This document shows, in pieces, positions 1 through 5,966 of a stretch of DNA of 10,210 bases (its first letter is position 1; each line of letters starts with the position of its first letter). Origin of the DNA: an uncultured Xanthobacteraceae bacterium (GTDB taxonomy: Bacteria > Pseudomonadota > Alphaproteobacteria > Rhizobiales > Xanthobacteraceae); assembly GCA_955652925.1 (NCBI GenBank), contig CATPCO010000066.1:1-10210 (forward strand), in the 5' to 3' direction. The notes under the pieces are model-generated. The model was not told where the DNA came from and did no database searches. It saw only the letters and a program-made list of their open reading frames with translations. Made by a program: the position numbers and the translations under genes.

Positions 1-56
1 CGCGCCGGACCCGCCGCGAGCGCGACAAGGATGGCTGCAAAGAGAATTCGCTTCAT
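1..56 (-). CDS. Start of an exported protein of unknown function (partial, cut by window edge)
   Basis: Only the first 18 complete codons are inside the window. Reading from the ATG at 56-54 they give MKRILFAAILVALAAGPA: two basic residues, then an uninterrupted hydrophobic alanine/leucine stretch, as in a Sec signal peptide or the start of a lipoprotein signal. The start is well supported by a strong GAGGAGG Shine-Dalgarno sequence about 7 bases upstream, and a plausible promoter lies further upstream. The gene lies downstream of livM in the same direction but has 189 bases of spacer and its own apparent promoter, so it is probably a separate unit. The mature protein is not visible. A periplasmic binding protein or small secreted protein are both possible. 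I am fairly sure of the start and make no functional call. Confidence 0.7.
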   Translation of the reverse strand, partial: MKRILFAAILVALAAGPA

Positions 57-61
57 CGTTT

Positions 62-69
62 TCCTCCTC
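62..69 (-). promoter_or_regulatory. Strong Shine-Dalgarno site of the left-edge gene
   Basis: The minus strand reads GAGGAGGA followed by AAACG and the ATG at 56. This is a near-perfect anti-16S match at good spacing, and it is the main evidence that the truncated reading frame at the edge is a real gene. Confidence 0.7.
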
Positions 70-97
70 ATCAATCCAACACCTGACCGGTTTGCCT

Positions 98-125
98 ATT
101 GTAACAGTAAACACAGAAGCCGCAA
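98..125 (-). promoter_or_regulatory. Possible sigma-70-type promoter for the left-edge gene
   Basis: On the minus strand TTGCGG (125-120) is followed by a 16-base spacer and TACAAT (103-98). TACAAT matches the -10 consensus in five of six positions and TTGCGG keeps the TTG of the -35 box. Transcription would start near 91, giving a leader of about 35 bases before the ATG at 56. The placement fits the exported-protein gene, and the local AT content is higher than in the surrounding coding sequence. The prediction is by eye only; alphaproteobacterial promoters are variable, so confidence is moderate. Confidence 0.4.
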
Positions 126-245
126 AAGAGCCGGCGTGAGGATCGCGGGCCGCATCCAATGCGTGGGCCGCCGGCGGGAGGCATATCGCTGAGGCCAGGC
201 CGTCTGCAGCCTCTTGCCGTGATTGTTACTTGCAGCTCAACTCTT

Positions 246-1232
246 TCACGCCGCCGGAGTAGAGCGCTGCCGCATGGCGGTGACTGCGCGGTTGCGGCGC
301 CACCCAGCCTCGATCAGGCCTGCGATGCCGCGCGGCATGAAGATGACGAACAGAATGAGCAGAATGCCGTAGATCGTATTCGCCGCTCCGACGAAGTTTG
401 CGCCGAACCACACGCGCAAGCCTTCGGTCAGAGCGAGCGTGAAGAACGCCCCGACGGTGGGGCCCAGCATGGCGTACATCCCGCCTGCGATGGCAGCGAA
501 CACGATCTGGAGCGAAACGCCAATGCCGGACACGGTCTCGGGATTGAGATACATCAGGTACTGCCCGAAAAAAGCGCCGCCGAGCCCTGTGAGCGCCGCG
601 CTGATCAGCGTCACGCGCAGCTTCTCGCGCGTCACGTCAATTCCGATCGCGGCGGCCGCCTCCTCGTCCTCCGAAATGGCTTCGAGCGCCTCCCGGCCGA
701 TGCCGGTATCAATCCAGCGCCAGACCAAAAGACCGCCGAGCCAGAGCAAAAGCGCGATGATGTAGAAGTAGCCCTTTTCCGGAAATTGCAGCGCGTACCA
801 GGAATGGCCGACCGCCTTCTGCGTCATTCCCAATGAGCCGCCGGTGATGTCGCGCGCCGCCACGATGGTGAGCAGCACCACCTGGCCGAGCGCAAGCGTC
901 ACCAGCGCGAAATAGTGCCCCACCACTCTGAGCCGGAAACAGGGATAGCCGACGACGACCGCGAGCAGCACCGAGAGCGCCACAGCGAGCGGGATTCCGA
1001 TCCAGGGCGTGAGCCCCTCATAATTCCAAAGCAGCGCCGGCACATATGCGCCCACCCCCATGAAGGCGCCGTGCCCGAGCGAGACAAAGCCGAACCGTCC
1101 CATCAGCGCCCAGGCGGTATAGATGAAGCCCCACAGCAGCGCCTGAATCAGGAGATGCAGAAAATATCCGGGAGTGACGAGGGGCAGCGCAACGAGAGCC
1201 GCAATGCCGAGCAAGGCAATGCGCGCGCTCAT
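246..1232 (-). CDS. livM: Branched-chain amino acid-type ABC importer permease (LivM family)
   Basis: The 328-residue membrane protein is one of the two permease subunits of a HAAT-family importer and forms part of the inner-membrane channel. It is almost wholly hydrophobic, with roughly eight to ten predicted membrane segments. It carries the LivM-like block GFVSLGHGAFMGVGAY near residues 48-63, and near residues 215-275 the loop-rich region containing GLGGAFFGQYLMYLNPETV and the AIAGGMYAMLGPTVGAF stretch typical of BPD_transp_2 permeases. The length is normal for the family. Its ATG overlaps the livH stop by four bases (ATGA), which points to translational coupling. It is the last gene of the liv operon, and no clear terminator follows. 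The substrate is not necessarily leucine: HAAT systems also import amides, urea and aromatic acids. Confidence 0.95.
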   Translation of the reverse strand: MSARIALLGIAALVALPLVTPGYFLHLLIQALLWGFIYTAWALMGRFGFVSLGHGAFMGVGAYVPALLWNYEGLTPWIGIPLAVALSVLLAVVVGYPCFRLRVVGHYFALVTLALGQVVLLTIVAARDITGGSLGMTQKAVGHSWYALQFPEKGYFYIIALLLWLGGLLVWRWIDTGIGREALEAISEDEEAAAAIGIDVTREKLRVTLISAALTGLGGAFFGQYLMYLNPETVSGIGVSLQIVFAAIAGGMYAMLGPTVGAFFTLALTEGLRVWFGANFVGAANTIYGILLILFVIFMPRGIAGLIEAGWRRNRAVTAMRQRSTPAA

Positions 1233-2083
1233 GGCGCGAGAATCCCGCGCGGGCGGATAAACATCAGCACGATGAAAAGCGTGAACGCCATCACATAGGA
1301 CAACTCCACCGACGAATAATAGCCGCCAATCGAGATGATCTGGCTCACGATGAAGGAGGCGACAAAGCCGCCGATCATGTTGCCGAGCCCGCCCAGCACG
1401 CAGACCATGAAGATGAGCGGACCGAACGTGTTACCAATGAAGGGATGCACATCGTACTGCAGCGCAAGCAGGCATGCGCCGAGACCTGCGAGCGCGCCGC
1501 CGATCGCCGAAGTCACGAGATAGATCCGGCGCTGATCGACTCCCATGAGGCCCATGATGTCACGGTCCTGGGCGATGGCACGGATCGCCGTCCCGATATA
1601 GGTCCGCCGCAGAAAAAAGTAGAGCGCGACCGCGCCGATGAGCGCGACCACAAAGGCGATCAGCCGGGCAAAGCTGATGAAGAGGTCGCCCACCTCGATG
1701 ATCGGCAGCCGCACGCCGATGTTGCGGAAATCGGTGCCGAAGACGAGGGTCGCAAAGCTTTGCAGAAAATAAAGCAAGCCCCCGGTCGCGAGCAGCTGGT
1801 TGATCGGCGCCGAGCCCAAAATGGGCGCAATGATCAGAACATGCACCAGCACTCCGAGCACGGCGACAATCGCAATCGCGGCCAGAAACGCGAGCGGAAG
1901 CGGCCAGCCAAACTCGCTATAAAGCCAAAAGACCGCGTACATGCCGCACATGACGAGATCGGCATAGGCGATCCATACGACGTCAATCACGCCGAAGATG
2001 AGATTGAGACCCAGCGCCAGCAGCGCCAGCACCCCGCCGAGGAGGAGCCCGTTGATCACCGCCTCGAGCAGAAAGATGTCCAT
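1229..2083 (-). CDS. livH: Branched-chain amino acid-type ABC importer permease (LivH family)
   Basis: This 284-residue integral membrane protein is the partner of LivM in the channel of the importer. The first 60 residues contain LLGGVLALLALGLNLIFGV, the usual start of LivH proteins. This is followed by DVVWIAYADLVMCGMY, which occupies the place of the commoner NFAHGE/D-type motif and is somewhat divergent there. The C-terminal part has the expected LACLLALQYDVHPFIGNTFGPL and FMVCVLGGLGNMIGG blocks, the latter matching the conserved GG(L/M)GN(x)xG loop that contacts the ATPase. The length is typical. The start overlaps the livF stop by a single base (TAATG) and the stop overlaps the livM start by four bases, so livF, livH and livM are probably translated in a coupled way. 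The family call is firm; the transported compound is unknown. Confidence 0.95.
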   Translation of the reverse strand: MDIFLLEAVINGLLLGGVLALLALGLNLIFGVIDVVWIAYADLVMCGMYAVFWLYSEFGWPLPLAFLAAIAIVAVLGVLVHVLIIAPILGSAPINQLLATGGLLYFLQSFATLVFGTDFRNIGVRLPIIEVGDLFISFARLIAFVVALIGAVALYFFLRRTYIGTAIRAIAQDRDIMGLMGVDQRRIYLVTSAIGGALAGLGACLLALQYDVHPFIGNTFGPLIFMVCVLGGLGNMIGGFVASFIVSQIISIGGYYSSVELSYVMAFTLFIVLMFIRPRGILAP

Positions 2084-2787
2084 TAGAGCCCCATATACGC
2101 CTTGCGGATGAGCTCGTTGTGCTTGAGCTGCGCGGATGTTCCTGAGAGTTTTATGCTGCCAACTTCGAGCAGATAGGCGCGGTCGACGACATCGAGAATT
2201 TGCTGCACATTCTGCTCGACAATGAGAACGGTAAACCCTTCGGCGCGGATGCGGCCGACCAGCTCAAACACCTGCCGGACCAGGAGCGGCGCGAGCCCGG
2301 CGGATGGCTCATCCATCAGCAGGAGCCTGGGACGCGACATCAGCGCACGCCCGATGGCGCACATCTGCTGCTCGCCGCCCGACAGCGTGCCGGCGGGCTG
2401 GCTGCGGCGTTCCTTCAGCCGCGGAAAGAAGTCGTACACCCATGCCAGCCGGTCGGCGAAATGGCGGCGCGCCTGCGGGATGAAGGCGCCGATGCGCAGG
2501 TTTTCCTCGACGGTGAGCCGCGGAAACAGCCGCCGGTTTTCCGGAATATGCGCGATCCCATGACTGACAATGCGATGGGCCGGAAGACCCGGGAGCGAGA
2601 CGCCGTCGAACGTCATCTCACCCTGCGAGAGCGGGATCAGCCCCGATATGACCCGCATGAGGGTGGTCTTGCCGGCACCGTTTGGGCCGATGACGCCGAC
2701 CGCCTCGCGCTCTTTCACATCGAGCGAGACATCGAACAGGGCGCGCAAGGAGCCATAACCAGCGCAAACTCCGGCCAGCGACAGCAT
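2083..2787 (-). CDS. livF: Branched-chain amino acid-type ABC importer ATPase (LivF family)
   Basis: This 234-residue cytoplasmic ATPase drives the importer together with LivG. With the ATG at 2787 the protein shows Walker A GPNGAGKTT at residues 34-42, the LivF-type PENRRLFPRLTVEENL block around 82-97, an intact ABC signature LSGGEQ at 135-140, Walker B LLLMDE at 155-160, and IVEQN at 189-193, where LivF proteins usually carry QN instead of the switch histidine. It ends with the family-typical RKAYMGL. A longer in-frame reading reaches 2904, but those 39 extra residues lie entirely inside livG, are arginine/serine-rich and resemble no ABC domain, so I rejected them. The chosen start lies one base after the livG stop, in keeping with the tightly packed operon. 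Confidence 0.95.
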   Translation of the reverse strand: MLSLAGVCAGYGSLRALFDVSLDVKEREAVGVIGPNGAGKTTLMRVISGLIPLSQGEMTFDGVSLPGLPAHRIVSHGIAHIPENRRLFPRLTVEENLRIGAFIPQARRHFADRLAWVYDFFPRLKERRSQPAGTLSGGEQQMCAIGRALMSRPRLLLMDEPSAGLAPLLVRQVFELVGRIRAEGFTVLIVEQNVQQILDVVDRAYLLEVGSIKLSGTSAQLKHNELIRKAYMGL

Positions 2788-2788
2788 C

Positions 2789-3514
2789 TCAGCTCGCGTG
2801 CGCGCCGAGATAGACTTCCGCGACCTTCGGGTCGCGGGCCGCATGCGCCGGCAGGCCTTCGAATATTTTTTCGCCGTGGTCAAGCACGATGACGCGGTCC
2901 ACAACGCCCATGAGCACGCCCATGATATGCTCCACCCAGACGATGGTCATGCCGAGACGACGGCGAATGTCGAGCAGCAGATCCGCCGCTCGTTCCATTT
3001 CGACGGCGTCGAGTCCGCCCAGGCTTTCATCGAGCAGCAATATGCTGGGATGGGTCGCGAGCGCCCGCGCGAGCTCGAGCTTCTTGAGCGCGGCGGCCCC
3101 GAGGCCGTCCGTGGTCGCAGCCGGTTCAAGCGGCAGACCCACCATGGCCAACGCTTCCTGCGCGCGTTCGCGCGCTTGCGCACGATCGAGCGCGCCGGCT
3201 TTGCCGTAGAACGCCGCGAGCGCCACATTCTCGACGAGCGAGAGCTTGCGAAACGGTCGCGGGATTTGGAACGTGCGGCCAATGCCGCGCCGGCAGATCT
3301 CATGCGCGGGCAGTCCTGCAATCTCGGAATCGGCGAAGCGAACGGAGCCTTCGCTCGGCCGCAACGTGCCCGAAATCAAGTTGAAGATCGTGCTCTTGCC
3401 CGATCCGTTCGGCCCGATCAGGCCAAGGATCTCACCTTCGACCACCTCGAAGCTCACGCGGTTGACGGCCACAAACCCGCCGAACCGTTTGGTGAGACCA
3501 CTGACCGCCAGCAT
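2789..3514 (-). CDS. livG: Branched-chain amino acid-type ABC importer ATPase (LivG family) with degenerate signature motif
   Basis: This 241-residue ATPase is the LivG partner of LivF. It has Walker A GPNGSGKST at residues 34-42, the LivG-typical GIGRTFQIPRPFRKLSLVENV block at about 77-97 containing the Q-loop glutamine, Walker B ILLLDE at 158-163, and EH at 195-196 providing the switch histidine. Its oddity is the ABC signature: where LivG normally reads L-x-x-G-Q before RRLEIAR, this protein reads LGAAALKKLELAR (138-150), so the usually invariant glycine is alanine. DES replaces DEP after Walker B. The start is preceded by GGAG nine bases upstream, and the gene lies 30 bases downstream of the binding-protein gene. 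The remaining motifs are intact, so I expect it to be functional, possibly with one impaired ATP site. Confidence 0.93.
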   Translation of the reverse strand: MLAVSGLTKRFGGFVAVNRVSFEVVEGEILGLIGPNGSGKSTIFNLISGTLRPSEGSVRFADSEIAGLPAHEICRRGIGRTFQIPRPFRKLSLVENVALAAFYGKAGALDRAQARERAQEALAMVGLPLEPAATTDGLGAAALKKLELARALATHPSILLLDESLGGLDAVEMERAADLLLDIRRRLGMTIVWVEHIMGVLMGVVDRVIVLDHGEKIFEGLPAHAARDPKVAEVYLGAHAS

Positions 3515-3544
3515 CGATCAGTGCTCCGTCATTGCCGGATGGCT

Positions 3545-4858
3545 TCACCGCATCGCATAGATCGATGAGCCGGGCAGCGGCAGAACAGGGTCCTGGGTCT
3601 TGATGTTGGCCGGCCAGACCACCGCGATGTGCTCACCGGCAAATTGCATGACTGCGGGCGTCGAGCGCTCGTTCTGCCCCGCAAGCTGCGTACCGGGCGG
3701 ATAGAATTTCACGCCGTAGCCCTGGATCGTGCCGCCCGGCGGGATGTCCACGTCAAGCGCCGCCTTGCGGATCGCCTCGGCGTCAAACCCGCCATATTTC
3801 TCCTTCGCGGCCGGCAGCACGTTGTTGAGCAGCACCCAGGTCTGATTGAAGCCCATGGACGCGTGCGGCGGCACGTCGGTTGCCTTGGTCTTGGCCTTGT
3901 AGCGCTCGACCATGACCTTGGTGAGATCGCCGATGCCGGGCGCGAGCGTCTTGGGATCGAGCAGCTGGGCGGAGACCGGATCGATGTTGCAGAAATTGTC
4001 GATGTCGGCGCCGAAGGTCGCGCGCAGCTTGTCGAGCTGCGAATAACCCGCGCCGTTGCCGATCAGCATCTTGAAGCGCAATCCGCTCTCGCGCGCCTGC
4101 CGCAGGAACAACGTGATATCCGGATTATAACCGACGTGGGAAATAATGTCGGCGCGGGCGCGTTTGAGCTTGGTCACCAGCGATGAAAGATCGGGCGCGC
4201 TCGCGGAGTAACCCTCGCGCATCACCACCTCGAAGCCCTTCTCCTTGGCGAAGCGCTCGCCGGCTTCACCCACGCCCACGCCGTAGGGTCCGTCTTCGTG
4301 GATGATGGCGACCTTGATCGATTTCGGGTCCGCTCCGAGCTTTGCCTTCGCATTCTCGGCGAGAAAACCAGCCGCCGCCTCGCCGTACTGATCGGAATGG
4401 ATCTGGCCGCGGAAGACGTAACGATAATTGCGGTCCTTGAGGACCGAGGTCGCGACTGCCGTGGTGATCCAGAGGATTTTCTTCTGCTCCTCGACCTTGG
4501 CGGCGAGCGGCACCGCGTGGGCGCTGGAATAAACGCCAAGCACAACCTCCACCTTTTCCTGGTTGATCAGGCGTTCCACCTCGTTGATGGCGGCGTCGGC
4601 CTTGCTCTGCGAATCGGCGTTGATCGGATCCACCTTATATTTGCCGGCGACCCCGCCGCGCTCGTTGACGAGATCAATGGCGATCTGGGCTCCGATGGAG
4701 CAGGGAACCGAGCCGGCGGCGGCAAAGGGCCCGGAGAGATCATAGATCACGCCGATGCGAATCGGCTGCTCCGCTCCGGCAGCGAAGCGCTGTCCGAGGC
4801 TCAATGCGGCGAGGCTGACGGCGGAATTCTTCAGCACCGATCGGCGCGATATTGTCAT
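3545..4858 (-). CDS. Periplasmic substrate-binding protein of a HAAT-type ABC importer (LivK/Peripla_BP_6 family)
   Basis: This 437-residue exported protein should capture the substrate in the periplasm and deliver it to LivHM. It begins MTISRRSVLKNSAVSLAAL; the SRRxxLK pattern and following hydrophobic stretch look like a Tat signal, with likely cleavage near residues 28-29 (AGA/EQ). The mature part opens with IRIGVIYDLSGPFAAAG (33-49), the hallmark of Peripla_BP_6 proteins, followed by ERGGVAGKYKVDPINADSQSK and a GVYSSAHAVPLAAKVEEQK segment that normally lines the binding cleft. The ATG at 4858 is chosen because it has AGGGAGA just upstream and gives a full export signal. The same frame stays open to 5032, but that extension is repeat DNA. 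The gene heads the liv operon. Related proteins bind amino acids, amides, urea or aromatic acids, and I cannot choose among them. Confidence 0.93.
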   Translation of the reverse strand: MTISRRSVLKNSAVSLAALSLGQRFAAGAEQPIRIGVIYDLSGPFAAAGSVPCSIGAQIAIDLVNERGGVAGKYKVDPINADSQSKADAAINEVERLINQEKVEVVLGVYSSAHAVPLAAKVEEQKKILWITTAVATSVLKDRNYRYVFRGQIHSDQYGEAAAGFLAENAKAKLGADPKSIKVAIIHEDGPYGVGVGEAGERFAKEKGFEVVMREGYSASAPDLSSLVTKLKRARADIISHVGYNPDITLFLRQARESGLRFKMLIGNGAGYSQLDKLRATFGADIDNFCNIDPVSAQLLDPKTLAPGIGDLTKVMVERYKAKTKATDVPPHASMGFNQTWVLLNNVLPAAKEKYGGFDAEAIRKAALDVDIPPGGTIQGYGVKFYPPGTQLAGQNERSTPAVMQFAGEHIAVVWPANIKTQDPVLPLPGSSIYAMR

Positions 4859-4863
4859 GGCGT

Positions 4864-4870
4864 TCTCCCT
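4864..4870 (-). promoter_or_regulatory. Shine-Dalgarno site fixing the start of the liv binding-protein gene
   Basis: The minus strand reads AGGGAGA, then ACGCC and the ATG at 4858. This supports the 437-residue protein with its export signal at the very N-terminus over a 495-residue version starting at 5032, which would bury the signal peptide. Confidence 0.7.
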
Positions 4871-4947
4871 GGCGGGGTTTCTCTCAAACCGGACCCTCAT
4901 TGCATGATCGGAAACCAAATCGCAGGTCTTTGCAAGCACGGCCTCTC

Positions 4948-5006
4948 GCCGGACCCCAAACCGAGGCCGCAAAGCGGCACGACGCTGGTGGTTCCTGTAG
5001 GGGCGG
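4948..5006. repeat. Dispersed repeat, copy A
   Basis: This 59-base stretch matches 10039-10097 in the same orientation, with four differences by my count (55 of 59 identical; 51 of 54 across the core from 4953). It includes the small hairpin CCGC-AAA-GCGG at 4967-4977 and ends in TGTAGGGGCGG, where it runs into the palindrome at 5001-5021. Both copies lie just upstream of the first gene of an apparent transcription unit. On the minus strand it stays open in the frame of the liv binding-protein gene, giving an arginine-rich stretch also seen in translation of the second copy. It is probably a mobile or amplified intergenic element of the REP/MITE kind; the family is not identified. Confidence 0.85.
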
Positions 5007-5025
5007 ATTTCAAACCCGCCCTCGT
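4996..5025 (+). repeat. Palindromic repeat unit, left member of an inverted pair
   Basis: This 30-base unit matches the reverse complement of 5115-5144 at 27 of 30 positions. Its core at 5001-5021 is itself near-palindromic: arms GGGCGGATTT and AAACCCGCCC pair with one mismatch around a single-base loop. As DNA or RNA it would form a strong hairpin. The GTAGGGGCGGG...CCCGCC pattern resembles REP-like intergenic palindromes of GC-rich bacteria. Confidence 0.85.
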
Positions 5026-5114
5026 TCGGCATTCACGGTGTGTGAGGTTGATCCGAGCTTAGCCGTACGAACTTCGATTCAGCAGCGGCAATTCTCTCGC
5101 AGCGAGCCTGTGGC

Positions 5115-5144
5115 ACAAGGGCGGGTTTAAAACCCGCCCCTACA
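5115..5144 (-). repeat. Palindromic repeat unit, right member of an inverted pair
   Basis: This unit is the inverted counterpart of 4996-5025. Its core at 5119-5139 is a perfect 9-base inverted repeat, GGGCGGGTT and AACCCGCCC, around a three-base loop. It lies 23 bases beyond the stop of the hydrolase gene, so in the transcript it would be a stable 3' hairpin that could slow exonuclease decay. It lacks a T-run, so it is not a standard terminator. The two units enclose about 90 bases of unique sequence, an arrangement like a bacterial interspersed mosaic element or a small MITE. Confidence 0.85.
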
Positions 5145-5167
5145 AGCTTCGCGACTGCGATGCCCGA

Positions 5168-5944
5168 TCAGAAATTTACCACCCGCTTGGGGGCTGCGGC
5201 CGGTGCTGCGGTGCCCGCGGGCAGATTGAACATTCCGCTGGGAAGACTTTCGAGATAGGCCAATACCTCCGACGTCTTCACCACGTCGGCATATTTTGCA
5301 TTCATGTCGCACAAGTTGATGGCATGGCTCGCCTGCGAGCGGTCGAAGCAGCCTTCTTCCGCAAGCGCAACCCGGTAGTTGAGGCTGAACGCATCGATCA
5401 CGGTCGCGCGCACACAGCCGGACGTGGTGGTGCCGGTGACAATCACACTGTCGCAGCCCAGCAAGGTCAGATAGCTCGCCATGTTGGTGCCGAAGAAGCC
5501 CGACGGCTTCTGCTTGAGCACCACGATGTCCTGTGGCGCGGGCGCGATCTCGGCAACGATATCGTTGCCGTCGACGTTGGTGGCAGGCTTGCTGAACTTG
5601 TCCTCGTCGGAGCGCCCGTTCTTCCAGATCCAGCTGCCGCTGTCCCAATTATCCTCGCGCCGCACGCCGGTGGTGTACATCACCGGCACGCCCTTCTCGT
5701 GACACTTGTCGATCAGGGTCTTGAGATAAGGCATCGCAATCCAGGCGTCCTCGCCGCAGGAATTGCGCCAGCGTTTGATCGATTCAAGGATCGGCAGGGG
5801 ACGCTCGTCACAGAACGCGTAGTTGACGTCAATGACGAGCAGCGCCGGCCGCTTGCCGAACCCGCCGCGCGCGCCATAGCCGGAGGTTGCGAACACCGTC
5901 TTGTCACGCTCGGTGAGGAATTTGTTCCAGATGGGCTCTGACAT
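5168..5944 (-). CDS. Isochorismatase-superfamily cysteine hydrolase, resembling N-carbamoylsarcosine amidase/maleamate amidase
   Basis: This 258-residue, probably cytoplasmic hydrolase has the superfamily triad: Asp39 in LLVIDVNYAF, Lys146 in LKQKPSGFFGT (Lys144 is a less likely alternative), and the nucleophile Cys177 in GTTTSGCVRATVIDAF, with the cis-peptide loop just before it. From memory, the GYGxRPA-like entry, KGVPVMYTTGV, the SGFFGTN block and the tail NLCDMNAKYADVVKTSEVLAYLESLP resemble N-carbamoylsarcosine amidase more than nicotinamidase or true isochorismatases, so hydrolysis of an amide or N-carbamoyl bond releasing ammonia is likely. The ATG at 5944 has AAGGGAGA upstream; an in-frame ATG at 5995 lies inside the preceding gene. 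It sits 22 bases after the binding-protein gene, suggesting it acts on the imported compound. The C-terminus has an alanine/proline-rich tail. The family is firm, the substrate unknown. Confidence 0.88.
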   Translation of the reverse strand: MSEPIWNKFLTERDKTVFATSGYGARGGFGKRPALLVIDVNYAFCDERPLPILESIKRWRNSCGEDAWIAMPYLKTLIDKCHEKGVPVMYTTGVRREDNWDSGSWIWKNGRSDEDKFSKPATNVDGNDIVAEIAPAPQDIVVLKQKPSGFFGTNMASYLTLLGCDSVIVTGTTTSGCVRATVIDAFSLNYRVALAEEGCFDRSQASHAINLCDMNAKYADVVKTSEVLAYLESLPSGMFNLPAGTAAPAAAPKRVVNF

Positions 5945-5952
5945 GATTGCGT

Positions 5953-5960
5953 TCTCCCTT
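5953..5960 (-). promoter_or_regulatory. Shine-Dalgarno site fixing the hydrolase start
   Basis: AAGGGAGA on the minus strand is followed by eight bases and the ATG at 5944. It falls in the 22-base gap after the binding-protein stop and supports this start over the upstream in-frame ATG at 5995. Confidence 0.65.
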
Positions 5961-5966
5961 TCTCCC

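Larger units (their letters stand above)
4859..5167. other. Intergenic spacer between the hydrolase and liv operons, mostly repeat DNA
   Basis: These 309 bases contain no supported gene. They hold a dispersed repeat unit (4948-5006), two palindromic units in inverted orientation (4996-5025 and 5115-5144), and about 90 bases next to the liv binding-protein gene that should contain its leader. I looked for a promoter on the minus strand: TTGCAA occurs near 4930, but no convincing -10 box lies at the right distance. There is no T-rich Rho-independent terminator, so read-through from the upstream operon into the liv genes remains possible. Confidence 0.7.

Noticed and set aside
101..114. Possible operator dyad TGTAACAGTAAACA upstream of the left-edge gene
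   Set aside because: Only the outer three bases on each side are symmetric, which is expected by chance.
151..180. Palindromes after livM (CGCAT-TGG-ATGCG at 151-163 on the minus strand, and CCGCCGGCGG nearby) as an operon terminator
   Set aside because: The stems are only about five pairs and no T-run follows on the minus strand, so a Rho-independent terminator cannot be supported.
2788..2904. N-terminal extension of livF to an ATG at 2904
   Set aside because: The extra 39 residues lie wholly within livG and look like an out-of-frame translation. The ATG at 2787, one base after the livG stop, gives a normal LivF N-terminus.
3515..3545. Four-codon micro-frame (MTEH) between the binding-protein gene and livG
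   Set aside because: It covers the livG Shine-Dalgarno region, has no ribosome site of its own and is too short to separate from chance.
4875..4935. Promoter for the liv operon with TTGCAA as -35 box
   Set aside because: No acceptable -10 hexamer lies 16-18 bases downstream on the minus strand; the alternatives match fewer than four positions.
4996..5144. The palindromic units as a CRISPR array
   Set aside because: There are only two units, they are inverted relative to each other and the interval is about 90 bases. CRISPR repeats are direct and regularly spaced at about 30-40 bases.
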